DNA of 46,220 nt from an uncultured Bacteroidia bacterium (GTDB taxonomy: Bacteria > Bacteroidota > Bacteroidia > Bacteroidales > ML635J-15): contig CADARW010000001.1 in assembly GCA_902790405.1 (NCBI GenBank), positions 1 through 46,220 on the forward strand. Direction: 5' to 3'. Made by a program: the position numbers and the translations under genes. How positions within the stretch are numbered: the first letter of the stretch is position 1; each line of letters opens with the position of its first letter. Below, one piece after another: positions 1-8,667 of the stretch. The notes beneath the pieces were generated by a model. That model ran no database searches and had not been told where the DNA came from. It saw only the letters and a list, made by a program, of their open reading frames with translations.

Positions 1-160
1 ATGATGGAATAAAAATATCACAGCATATTAACCGTTCGATTTTACAACGACACTTGCCATAAACAAATTTTCTTCTGTTTCCATTTTCTGCAAGCCTTGT
101 AATGGTTGTGAATTTTTCAAAAAAAATCCCAAGATTTATTTCCCCTGTACATATTTTTTG

Positions 161-168
161 TACTTTTG
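161..168 (+). promoter_or_regulatory. TAnnTTTG -7 promoter element before candidate RNA
   Basis: TACTTTTG matches the Bacteroidota -7 consensus TAnnTTTG. Transcription would start roughly at 173-178, at the front of the structured region ending at 441. No convincing TTTG -33 box is seen at the usual 19-nt spacing. Confidence 0.4.
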
Positions 169-172
169 TCTC

Positions 173-441
173 GTCATACATTGCTTTTCGTTATGATGGG
201 CGGTATGGCAGACATATAGAAAGACGTTTACTGACGTTTTCCTTTGACGCTTCAAAACTTCGCAACTTTTGGAACATCTGTCAAAGAAAAAGCAGCGGTG
301 AATATCTGCGTTAGTGTATATTGGTAATGCATCAATAATAACACAGCGTGGGCTTCGCGTTGCTCAATCTTACAGATGTAGGCAATGCGAAGGCCGTGAA
401 GCGTGGGAGCGAGTAACAAGATTCCCACGTTTTTCTTTTTT
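173..441 (+). ncRNA. Candidate structured RNA with possible loop-loop contact and terminator
   Basis: No convincing gene lies here, but the stretch has several compatible helices. CTTTGAC (242-248) pairs with GTCAAAG (280-286), enclosing TTCAAAA (251-257) with TTTTGGA (267-273). GTGT plus TATTG (314-323) pair with CAATA plus ACAC (333-344). CTTCGCGTTGC (353-363) pairs with GCAATGCGAAG (382-392), with one G-U. ACATCT (274-279), unpaired next to the second helix, is complementary to AGATGT (374-379) in the loop of the last hairpin, so a loop-loop or pseudoknot contact is possible. A terminator closes the region. I do not recognise it as 6S, tmRNA, RNase P or SRP RNA. It could be a stand-alone RNA or a leader controlling the cassette starting at 487. 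The pairings are direct observations; the existence of the RNA is inference. Confidence 0.45.
402..441 (+). terminator. Rho-independent terminator before the MORN cassette
   Basis: CGTGGGA (402-408) pairs with TCCCACG (423-429) and a T-rich tract follows (430-441). An identical GCGTGGG copy at 346-352 could compete for the same CCCACG partner, so alternative folds are possible. Since no promoter is evident between 441 and 487, the downstream genes may depend on read-through. Confidence 0.6.
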
Positions 442-486
442 GTAGTTACCGTTCTGGGGAGTCGGCGGAGAAAAAAAGAACATACA

Positions 487-1152
487 ATGACTTTAGAAGA
501 AATTTTCGGTTTTAATCCAAATTGTGTAAAAGTAGAGAAAGAATTGCTTAGTGATGGTTCAATCTATACAGGAGAAGCCAAAATAATAAATGCTAATTAT
601 TTACCAAACGGTTTCGGCAAAAAATACATAAGCAAAGAAGTCGAAATTACTGGTTTTTGGCGCGATGGATATATGAATGGGGTGTGTTATATAAATATGC
701 ACCACTCAATGGTAACAGGGCATTTCGTAAACAACAGACCAGATGGATGGTGTTTTAGTGTTGATAAGCGTGGTTTCATATTTGGCGTATTCAAAATAGA
801 TGATTGCGTTTGTTCTTTAGGAGATGCTGTTACTTGGATGGTAAGAAACACGGATGGCGGATTAAAAATCAGTTCTGCCAAAAAACAAATTCTAATAGGA
901 GAAATTGAAAACAATCAAGCCAAAGGATTTCACTTTATGAATAATGGTGATTTGTATGTGGGTACGGATAATTCTAATTTGGACAAAACTGGATATTTTT
1001 TCAAGTTTACGAACGACGGATATATACAGATTGGATATTTTGAACATGGCAATTTTGTCAAACGTTTATCTCCCAAAGATGTTGTAGAAGCAAATGGAAT
1101 TTCGTCTAGTTTGTTGACTGTTAGCATTGATACTAATAAAAAATATTTTTAA
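487..1152 (+). CDS. MORN-repeat-like protein
   Basis: A 221-residue protein, probably cytoplasmic, with no signal peptide or membrane segment. It carries degenerate MORN-type repeats: segments such as GSIYTGEAKI, NGFGKKY, GFWRDGYMNGV, GHFVNNRPDGW, GDLYVGT and GYIQIGYFEHG follow the usual alternation of aromatic and glycine residues. MORN repeats form beta-hairpin solenoids that usually mediate protein or lipid contacts; no catalytic domain is attached. The start was set at the ATG at 487 because an in-frame upstream ATG at 403 would run through the terminator hairpin and give an implausible Phe-rich and Arg/Lys-rich leader. It is the first gene of an AT-rich trio with spacings of 15 and 32 bases. 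The function is unknown. Confidence 0.6.
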   Translation: MTLEEIFGFNPNCVKVEKELLSDGSIYTGEAKIINANYLPNGFGKKYISKEVEITGFWRDGYMNGVCYINMHHSMVTGHFVNNRPDGWCFSVDKRGFIFGVFKIDDCVCSLGDAVTWMVRNTDGGLKISSAKKQILIGEIENNQAKGFHFMNNGDLYVGTDNSNLDKTGYFFKFTNDGYIQIGYFEHGNFVKRLSPKDVVEANGISSSLLTVSIDTNKKYF

Positions 1153-1167
1153 CATATATTCGAGATT

Positions 1168-1998
1168 ATGGGAATTTTAGACTTTTTTAGTAGCGAGAAG
1201 CAAAATAATAACCAAAATAATTTGTTTTCAAAATCAGAATTAGAAAACCTAATTCAGATCCTTTCGAAAATAAGTTACATTTTTCAAGAATCAGGAAGTA
1301 TTATTGGAGGAAGAAGCGAAAAAATGATGAGTACAACTCGTTCATACGCAGGCATTCTCGGTTATTTTTATGAAATAGAATATGGGTATGGAAAAATGAT
1401 AGACATAGTAGATAATAATATTGCCAACCATTATCTTTTAGTAAAGTCTGCAATGTTTAATAATGAACATAAGAAAAGAACAATCAGTGAATTGTCTAAC
1501 AATTGGTCGGATATATTGCAAGTGATTTTTAATTTTGAATTGGATTCAAATCCGATTGGAAATAAGTTTAAAACAATGCAAAACGACATTCAAAAAGTAA
1601 CTGAAGCCTTTGAAAAACTTTCGGGAACAAAATGCAGGAAACCGCAAAATCCGCTAGACACAAAGCCCAAAAACATAACATACAATCCATATAATATTAC
1701 AGAAGATCCTATGCTTTCCCGAGGACATACAATTCCTGATATTACTAGTGTTTTTGCTCAAGAATTGATTCCGTTATTATCGTCAGCACAGTCATACGGT
1801 AGATTATCAAAAGACACGGTCGCTAATTATGCAATATCTATGGTAAAGTCATATTATGAAAATGCAGGTTTTGTTCCAATGGTAATTATAGACCAAATTA
1901 CGGGACAAATTAATCAAGTAACGGATATGTTTCAAAAAATATCATATTCACCGTATTCGTCTCTAAAAGAATATGTTTTAAGCAAAATTTACAGATAA
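1168..1998 (+). CDS. Hypothetical protein, unrecognised family
   Basis: A 276-residue protein that I do not recognise. It begins MGILDFFSSEK followed by an Asn/Gln-rich linker (about residues 10-20), a common tether in small cytoplasmic proteins. The rest looks mainly alpha-helical, with no signal peptide, membrane span or obvious catalytic motif. There is a GGRSEKMMSTTRSYAG stretch near residues 47-62 and a helical C-terminal half (about 180-276). It lies 15 bases after the MORN-like gene and 32 bases before the next gene, so the three are probably cotranscribed. Base composition is visibly AT-richer than the GH92 gene downstream, which together with the lack of recognisable relatives suggests accessory or transferred DNA. 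Confidence 0.65.
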   Translation: MGILDFFSSEKQNNNQNNLFSKSELENLIQILSKISYIFQESGSIIGGRSEKMMSTTRSYAGILGYFYEIEYGYGKMIDIVDNNIANHYLLVKSAMFNNEHKKRTISELSNNWSDILQVIFNFELDSNPIGNKFKTMQNDIQKVTEAFEKLSGTKCRKPQNPLDTKPKNITYNPYNITEDPMLSRGHTIPDITSVFAQELIPLLSSAQSYGRLSKDTVANYAISMVKSYYENAGFVPMVIIDQITGQINQVTDMFQKISYSPYSSLKEYVLSKIYR

Positions 1999-2030
1999 CA
2001 AAAATATTATTAATAAAAAAAGTAAACAAA

Positions 2031-2660
2031 ATGACAGAAACCGAACAATTTGTTGTGGAAGCAATGGCACAACTTTCAATGGGAAATGATGGTGATGCAA
2101 CATACCATCCGCTTTATAAGGCTTGGCGCTCTTATACAAATAATCCTGGACAGTTAAATCGCATTCAAGATTATGCACGTTACGGAATGGGATTGTCAAT
2201 ATTTTTATCATACGAAACCATTTCAGATATTGACATAAAACAACAGATAGCATCTATTTCGTATATGTGTATTAGTAAAGCAATAAGGAACAATCCTTCT
2301 AATGTGAATTACCGTAAGAATCGTTTAATTCTGATGCTTTGTAATCATGAAGCATTTGAATATACAGTATCATCTGTTGTAAACAAAGGCAGAAGTATTA
2401 TTTTTGCAAATAACATGCGATTTAAAGCAAGGGATGCTATGTTCAAAATGGAATTTTATGACCTTTCTTCTAACAAAACCTTGCTCAATATTGATATGTT
2501 TTATTCAAAATATATTGACTTGAAAGAAAAGATATCAAATAACTTTTTTGGGTATAACGAAACTGAAGCAACGTTTATTAGAGATGGCGAAAAATTGCAT
2601 AAGGATATTTTAGATTATATTGAGGACAAAGTTTTGGTTGATGGTGACATTGATTTCTAA
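2031..2660 (+). CDS. Hypothetical helical protein, third gene of cassette
   Basis: A 209-residue, mainly alpha-helical protein of unrecognised family. The segment around residues 78-110 (ISKAIRNNPSNVNYRKNRLI) has the spacing of a TPR helix pair, with Asn-Pro at a turn, but a single possible repeat is not enough to call a TPR protein. No signal peptide or membrane segment is seen, so it is probably cytoplasmic. It closes the AT-rich three-gene unit begun by the MORN-like gene. No terminator with a T-tract follows immediately; the next hairpin (2705-2729) lacks one. Function is unknown; a role as partner of the two upstream proteins is inferred from position only. Confidence 0.6.
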   Translation: MTETEQFVVEAMAQLSMGNDGDATYHPLYKAWRSYTNNPGQLNRIQDYARYGMGLSIFLSYETISDIDIKQQIASISYMCISKAIRNNPSNVNYRKNRLILMLCNHEAFEYTVSSVVNKGRSIIFANNMRFKARDAMFKMEFYDLSSNKTLLNIDMFYSKYIDLKEKISNNFFGYNETEATFIRDGEKLHKDILDYIEDKVLVDGDIDF

Positions 2661-2704
2661 ATGACATTGTTTTTTATATTGATCATGTAGGATTTTCAGT
2701 TCGT

Positions 2705-2729
2705 CGTGTCGGATTTGTACTCCGACACG
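2705..2729. repeat. Perfect 9-bp inverted repeat (REP-like hairpin)
   Basis: CGTGTCGGA and TCCGACACG flank a 7-base loop. There is no T-tract on either side, so it resembles a REP-type intergenic hairpin more than an intrinsic terminator. It sits 45 bases after the hypothetical gene and could still protect its mRNA 3' end. Confidence 0.55.
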
Positions 2730-3018
2730 GTTGAATATAAGCATTTGTAATGTGCATATCGCTAAAAACAATGTCTTTTACAAAATGATATGATGCAATT
2801 TATTTTTAAATTTTCCATCTTCCACCACGAGACTGGCGGTGTTTCTCCCACTAAAATATGTTACGGTTGCACTTCCCACAGACTAAAATTGATTACTCTT
2901 GACAGGACGATGGTAAGCGATGATTCGGGGATTTTGTAGATAATGCTGTGCACCGCAGATTGCGGAGATTTCGCAACGGAAAATCGTGAAGGAATAAAAA
3001 TATTTGTGTAAAACAATC

Positions 3019-3048
3019 TGTAGCGACACAATGCATTGCGCCGCTACA
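3019..3048. repeat. Dispersed palindromic repeat, copy 1
   Basis: A 30-base imperfect palindrome beginning TGTAGCGACACAATG, with two mismatches between the arms. It belongs to the same family as 21476-21505, 40969-41036 and 45518-45537, all intergenic. Confidence 0.7.
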
Positions 3049-3108
3049 ATATTGTGTAACAATTAATAATTCGAGGTAAAAATCTTTTCCTTCAGTACAT
3101 TTTTTATG

Positions 3109-3116
3109 TATTTTTG
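3109..3116 (+). promoter_or_regulatory. TAnnTTTG promoter of the GH92 gene
   Basis: TATTTTTG matches the Bacteroidota -7 box. It overlaps the first in-frame ATG (3106), which argues for translation starting at 3136 or 3139 instead. Confidence 0.55.
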
Positions 3117-3135
3117 CGGTTGTCACAAAATTGTT

Positions 3136-6090
3136 ATGATGTTAAATAAATTACGCTTTTTTGTCGTAGTGCTTCTAATGGGAAGCCTTATGGTTTCGTG
3201 CAGCAAGAAGGCTGAACGCTTCGAACTGCCAGAAGAAAATCTTGTGGAATATGTAAACCCGATGGTGGGAACCGCCGAACACGGTCACACTTTCCCGGGT
3301 GCAGTTATGCCTTTTGGTATGGTTCAGCTTAGCCCCGATACCCGCCTCGATGGCTGGGACGGTTGCAGCGGATACCATTACACCGATTCCGAAATTTACG
3401 GTTTCACGCATACCCACCTCAGCGGAACTGGCTGTTCCGACTACGGCGATGTGCTGCTTATGCCGATGTGCGGAAAGTTCTCGACCGACAACAAGGAATA
3501 TTCGTCGCATTTCTCGCACGATACCGAAATCGCCGAGCCAGGCTATTACGCCGTGAAACTCTCCGACGACGACATCGATGTGGAACTCACCGTTTCTCCG
3601 CGCGTCGGTATGCACCGCTACAAGTTCAACCGCGAAGGCAAGCGCTACATTGTCCTCGACCTTGAACACCGCGATGTTGTTCTTGAGGCCGGCCTGCGCA
3701 AGCATTCCGACAACTGCTATACTGGCGTCCGCCGTTCGCACGCTTGGGCCGACAACCAGCACCTGTACTTTGCAATGCAATTCTCGACCGATGTCAGCGT
3801 TGTAGAACCTGCCGACTTCGACTGGGAAAGCGATTCGCTCTGCCGTCCCGACAAGGCCGTGTATGTCTTTGAGGTTGCCGATAGTGCTGTAAATGAGGTA
3901 CTTGTAAAGGTTTCCATTTCACAGGTTGACGAGGAAGGTGCGCTGAAGAATATGGAGCAGGAAGTTCCCAACTGGGATTTCGATGCTTTGCGCAAGGATG
4001 CTTCCGACGCTTGGAACCGCGAACTCAACAAGATTGTCGTTAAGGGCGGAAGCGAGGAACAGCGCAAGGTTTTCTACACCGCAATGTATCATTCGTTCAT
4101 ACAACCGACTTTGGCTCAAGATGTTGACCGTCGCTATCGCGGCACCGACCTGCAGGTTCACTCGAGCGACGACTTTACCACATATACCGTTTTCTCGCTG
4201 TGGGACACCTACCGCGCTGCACATCCGCTATATACCATAACGCAACAGGCACGCACGGTCGATTTCATCAAGACTTTCATTGCCGAATACTCGCAGGGCG
4301 GAAGGTTGCCAATGTGGGAACTTTCGTCGAACTACACGGGCTGTATGATTGGCTATCACTCTGTTCCGCCAATTGTTGATGCATATTTCAAAGGCATAAA
4401 GTTCAAAAATCTTGAAAGTCTTGCACTCGAGGCTATGCTTTCGACAGCAACCGCCGACGAACTTGGCAAGCGCGATTTTGCCCGTCACGGCTTTATGTCG
4501 GTGAACGAGGAGCACGAGTCGGTATCGAAAAACCTCGAATACGGCTTCGACGACTGGTGCATTGCCCAGTTTGCAAAATCGCAGGGCGACAATGAAACCT
4601 ATCGCGAATATATGATTAGAAGTCAGGCTTACAAGCATATTTTCGACAAGAGTTGCGGCTTTATGTGTCCTCGTCAGAACGGTTCGTGGAAGGAGAATTT
4701 CGACCCGAAAGAAATTGATTTCAACTTCACGGAGGCCAATTCGTGGCAATATACCTTCTATGTTCCGCACGACATTCTCGGTTTTATCGAGCTGATGGGC
4801 GGTAACGAGGCATTCGAGGCAAAACTCGACGAACTTTTCTCGACTGGCAGCGAAACCCACGGCAAGGATTTGAAGGACATAACCGGACTTATTGGCCAGT
4901 ATGTACACGGAAACGAACCGAGCCACCACATTGCCTATATGTACAACTATTGCGGAAAGCCTACCAAGACGCAGAAGGTTGTCCGCCAGATAATGTCGGA
5001 GATGTACAACACAACACCTGCCGGCAGTTGCGGAAACGAAGACTGCGGTCAGATGTCGGCATGGTATGTCCTCAGCGCAATGGGATTTTATCCGATAAAT
5101 CCTGCAAACGGCGTATATGATATTGGCAGCCCGATATTCGACACCGTGCAGATTAACCTCGAAAACGGCAATAAATGCCTGATTGTCACTCACGACAATA
5201 GCCCCGAAAATATCTATGTCGGCAAGATGGAAATAAACGGAAAGCCCTACACTAAGTCTTATATTTTGCATTCCGACATTGCCGATGGTGCACGAATCGA
5301 CTTTTATATGACTGCCGACCCGCAGAACGGATTCGGCACCAACAGCGCCGACATTTATCCGTCGCGCATCGATGAGTTCAAGGTTGTTCCTGCTCCGTAT
5401 GCGTTGACTAGTGACCGTACTTTCCACGATTCGTTGAAAGTTGAGTTGGCATGCAGCGACGACAGCGCACGTATTTACTATTCGATAGGCGACAGCGAAG
5501 CGAAACTTTATTCCGAACCTATAATTTTAAAGGAAACAACTACGCTCAGTTTCTATTCTGAGCGCGACGGTTATGTGTCGTCGAAACCGGTTAGTGCCAA
5601 ATATATATTGATTTCGGCCGACCGTCGCATAAAACTGATAAGCAAATACAACAAAATGTATAGCGCTGGCGGCGACGATGCTCTTGTAGATTGTTTGCGT
5701 GGTGGCAACGATTTCCGTACTGGCGAATGGCAGGGATATCATGGACAGGACTTCGAAGCTATTGTCGATTTGTGCGGAGAGAAAGACATTAAGTCAATCG
5801 AAACCGGATTTATTCAGGATGTGGGTTCGTGGATAATGTTCCCTAAGTATGTAGAGTACTACACTTCGAACGATGGCGTTAATTTTAAGAAGATAGCTAC
5901 CGTAAACCATAATGTAGCCGATAATGATTACCGCCAGCAGATTTATAATTTCCGTTGCGAACCGAGCAACTGCAAGGCGCGTTATGTGAAGGTTTTTGCA
6001 AAATATTACGGTACGCTTCCCGAATGGCATTGGGGTGCTGGTGGCGAAACACATCTGTTTGTTGATGAGATTGAAATTGTTGAAAAATAG
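3136..6090 (+). CDS. GH92 family alpha-1,2-mannosidase lipoprotein
   Basis: About 984 residues. A lipoprotein signal peptide with lipobox LMVSC near residue 22 places it on the outer membrane or in the periplasm. The GH92 fold follows: an N-terminal module starting near NPMVGTAEHGHTFPG and a catalytic (alpha/alpha)6 half with the hallmark HGNEPSHHIAYMYNY (about 590-604) and NEDCGQMSAW (about 634). GH92 enzymes are calcium-dependent exo-alpha-mannosidases acting on N-glycans or yeast mannan. Two extra modules follow: a chitobiase C-terminal-like domain (about 755-835) and an F5/8 type C (discoidin) carbohydrate-binding domain (about 840-984). The 3106 ATG lies within the promoter box, so I use 3136; 3139 is equally possible. 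No SusC/SusD pair is nearby, so it is not in a visible utilisation locus. Linkage specificity is family inference. Confidence 0.92.
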   Translation: MMLNKLRFFVVVLLMGSLMVSCSKKAERFELPEENLVEYVNPMVGTAEHGHTFPGAVMPFGMVQLSPDTRLDGWDGCSGYHYTDSEIYGFTHTHLSGTGCSDYGDVLLMPMCGKFSTDNKEYSSHFSHDTEIAEPGYYAVKLSDDDIDVELTVSPRVGMHRYKFNREGKRYIVLDLEHRDVVLEAGLRKHSDNCYTGVRRSHAWADNQHLYFAMQFSTDVSVVEPADFDWESDSLCRPDKAVYVFEVADSAVNEVLVKVSISQVDEEGALKNMEQEVPNWDFDALRKDASDAWNRELNKIVVKGGSEEQRKVFYTAMYHSFIQPTLAQDVDRRYRGTDLQVHSSDDFTTYTVFSLWDTYRAAHPLYTITQQARTVDFIKTFIAEYSQGGRLPMWELSSNYTGCMIGYHSVPPIVDAYFKGIKFKNLESLALEAMLSTATADELGKRDFARHGFMSVNEEHESVSKNLEYGFDDWCIAQFAKSQGDNETYREYMIRSQAYKHIFDKSCGFMCPRQNGSWKENFDPKEIDFNFTEANSWQYTFYVPHDILGFIELMGGNEAFEAKLDELFSTGSETHGKDLKDITGLIGQYVHGNEPSHHIAYMYNYCGKPTKTQKVVRQIMSEMYNTTPAGSCGNEDCGQMSAWYVLSAMGFYPINPANGVYDIGSPIFDTVQINLENGNKCLIVTHDNSPENIYVGKMEINGKPYTKSYILHSDIADGARIDFYMTADPQNGFGTNSADIYPSRIDEFKVVPAPYALTSDRTFHDSLKVELACSDDSARIYYSIGDSEAKLYSEPIILKETTTLSFYSERDGYVSSKPVSAKYILISADRRIKLISKYNKMYSAGGDDALVDCLRGGNDFRTGEWQGYHGQDFEAIVDLCGEKDIKSIETGFIQDVGSWIMFPKYVEYYTSNDGVNFKKIATVNHNVADNDYRQQIYNFRCEPSNCKARYVKVFAKYYGTLPEWHWGAGGETHLFVDEIEIVEK

Positions 6091-6096
6091 GGAATT

Positions 6097-6510
6097 ATGA
6101 AAAATATTAGATTTTTTTTGATTGTTGCTTTGTGCATTCTGCTTTTCTCCTCATGCGAAAAGGACGAAAACAAACTTGTGGCTACAAATCTTGAATATAC
6201 AGAGTGTAACGAGCATCCAAAAGCTATGAAAACCAGAATCTCATTTGTTGAAAACACCATTGAGGTTTTTCACGACAATATCCCTGCGAACTGCAATTTC
6301 GAGGGCGTACTGGTTTCCCCAACAATCGACGATGAAAACAAGATAATTGAGATAGATGTTGACCCGATAGTAGTTCAAGCTTCGTTGGACTGCGAGTGCG
6401 TTATAAATGTGTCATATACTTTCGAAAATTTCAATAAACCAGCTTCCGACTATACATTTATAATTCGGGACAACAACGAGGAAATATATAGGGGAGGAGT
6501 GAATTATTAA
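6097..6510 (+). CDS. Small lipoprotein, unknown function
   Basis: A 137-residue protein with a clear lipoprotein signal peptide: a basic N-terminus, a hydrophobic core and the lipobox FSSC at about residues 17-20, followed by charged EKDE. The mature part is mostly predicted beta strand with a few cysteines (ECNEH, NCNF, DCECV). It starts 6 bases after the GH92 stop, so it is almost certainly cotranscribed with that gene. I do not recognise the family; it could be a surface partner of the mannosidase, but that rests on position only. It converges on galE, and no terminator is visible in the 17-base gap. Confidence 0.75.
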   Translation: MKNIRFFLIVALCILLFSSCEKDENKLVATNLEYTECNEHPKAMKTRISFVENTIEVFHDNIPANCNFEGVLVSPTIDDENKIIEIDVDPIVVQASLDCECVINVSYTFENFNKPASDYTFIIRDNNEEIYRGGVNY

Positions 6511-6527
6511 AATATATTCATGCTAAT

Positions 6528-7553
6528 TTAGTGCCTCTCGCTTAATTCCTTTTCCCATTTCCAGGCCGATAAAGTTGTATCGTCAAGCGTTTTTTCGGCT
6601 TTCCAACCGAGAACTTTGTTCGCCTTTGTGGTGTCAGCCCAAACCTTTTCGATGTCGCCGGCACGACGACCAACAATTTTGTAGTTCAGTTTTAAGCCTG
6701 TGCTGCGTTCAAACGAATCGATAACTTCCAATACCGTAGAGCCTTTGCCTGTGCCGATATTGAAAAAGTCGAACTGATTGTTGTTCTTTGATGATAGCAA
6801 ATATTTTACTGCTGCAACATGTGCCTTCGCCAGATCAACAACATTTATGTAGTCGCGGATGGGCGTGCCATCGGGTGTGTTGTAGTCGTTGCCGAAAACG
6901 CTGAGGCATTCGCGGATTCCCATGGCGGTCTGTGTGATGTATGGCATAAGGTTGTTGGGAGTGCCATTGGGCAGTTCGCCGATGAGTGCCGACGGATGTG
7001 CTCCAATAGGGTTGAAGTAGCGCAAGGCTATTGCCTTTAGTGATGGTGTCGCCTTGAGCATATCCTGAATTATTTCCTCCGAGATTTGCTTTGTGTTTCC
7101 GTATGGCGATTCGGCTTTTGCGAAAGGAGTATCTTCGGTTACTGGCAGAGTTTCAGGTTGACCATAAACAGTGCAGCTTGACGAAAAAACAAGTCCGTTT
7201 ACACTATGTTTTTCCATCATTTCCAGAACGTTGATAAGCCCGTTGAGGTTGTTGCGGTAGTACATCAATGGTTTCTGTACCGATTCTCCAACAGCCTTGC
7301 TCGCAGCGAAATGCACTACGGCAACTGCATCGCTGTTGTCGTAGAAAATTTTCTCCATGGCAAACACGTCAGTTACATCTGCTTTGTAAAAAGTAGGCTT
7401 TTTGCCTGTAATTTTCTCAATTCCATCAAGAACATTGATATTCGAATTGGAAAGATTGTCGATTATTATCGGTTCGTAGCCTGCATTTATAAATTCTACA
7501 ACTGTATGTGAGCCAATGTATCCTGTGCCACCGGTGATTATTATTTTTTTCAT
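6528..7553 (-). CDS. galE: UDP-glucose 4-epimerase
   Basis: A 341-residue short-chain dehydrogenase/reductase of the extended type, the usual GalE length. The NAD-binding GGTGYIGSH (8-16), the catalytic serine region FSSSCTVYG (123-131) and the YGNTK motif (Tyr151, Lys155) are intact. HFAASKAVGES (81-91) is the typical epimerase signature. GalE interconverts UDP-glucose and UDP-galactose in the cytoplasm, for galactose catabolism and for supplying polysaccharide precursors. It lies 11 bases downstream of gpsA and is probably expressed from the gpsA promoter. A broader role in UDP-GlcNAc/GalNAc interconversion cannot be excluded. Confidence 0.95.
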   Translation of the reverse strand: MKKIIITGGTGYIGSHTVVEFINAGYEPIIIDNLSNSNINVLDGIEKITGKKPTFYKADVTDVFAMEKIFYDNSDAVAVVHFAASKAVGESVQKPLMYYRNNLNGLINVLEMMEKHSVNGLVFSSSCTVYGQPETLPVTEDTPFAKAESPYGNTKQISEEIIQDMLKATPSLKAIALRYFNPIGAHPSALIGELPNGTPNNLMPYITQTAMGIRECLSVFGNDYNTPDGTPIRDYINVVDLAKAHVAAVKYLLSSKNNNQFDFFNIGTGKGSTVLEVIDSFERSTGLKLNYKIVGRRAGDIEKVWADTTKANKVLGWKAEKTLDDTTLSAWKWEKELSERH

Positions 7554-7564
7554 CTTGGATTCAA

Positions 7565-8575
<1,011 letters not shown>

Positions 8576-8592
8576 CTCCAATTATTTTTTTG

Positions 8593-8600
8593 CAAAGGTA
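8593..8600 (-). promoter_or_regulatory. TAnnTTTG promoter of gpsA-galE
   Basis: Minus-strand TACCTTTG, with a TTTG at 8617-8620 about 16 bases upstream as a possible -33 box. Confidence 0.6.
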
Positions 8601-8622
8601 AGACTTTATTTGCAAACAAAAA

Positions 8623-8647
8623 AAGGCTGTCGTTTCTTGACAGCCTT
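8623..8647 (-). terminator. Terminator of the M20 dipeptidase gene
   Basis: A 9-bp stem (AAGGCTGTC with GACAGCCTT) and a 7-base loop are followed on the minus strand by a run of eight T. It begins 21 bases after the M20 stop codon. Confidence 0.85.
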
Positions 8648-8667
8648 ACATATCATTTGATTGCGTT

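Larger units (their letters stand above)
2661..3135. other. Gene-poor gap with repeats
   Basis: No credible full gene. The gap holds the hairpin at 2705-2729, a possible short decayed reading frame on the minus strand (2778-2879, 33 codons from GTG), one copy of a dispersed 30-base palindrome (3019-3048), and the promoter of the GH92 gene (3109-3116). Confidence 0.5.

Noticed and set aside
102..314. 70-codon frame at the left end
   Set aside because: Composition is not protein-like and it crosses the promoter box and the first helices of the candidate RNA; no homology is recognised.
403..486. N-terminal extension of the MORN-like protein from the ATG at 403
   Set aside because: It would be translated from the terminator hairpin and T-tract and has an implausible composition; the ATG at 487 fits better.
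3019..3048. Palindromic repeats as a possible CRISPR remnant
   Set aside because: Copies are single and kilobases apart, with no regular spacing, spacers or cas genes.
2893..3126. 77-codon minus-strand frame containing RNLRNLRCT
   Set aside because: It is a translation of repetitive intergenic sequence and spans the palindromic repeat and the GH92 promoter.
4228..5427. 399-codon open frame antisense to the GH92 gene
   Set aside because: It lies wholly within conserved GH92 coding sequence on the other strand, shows no family motif, and is a codon-usage shadow.
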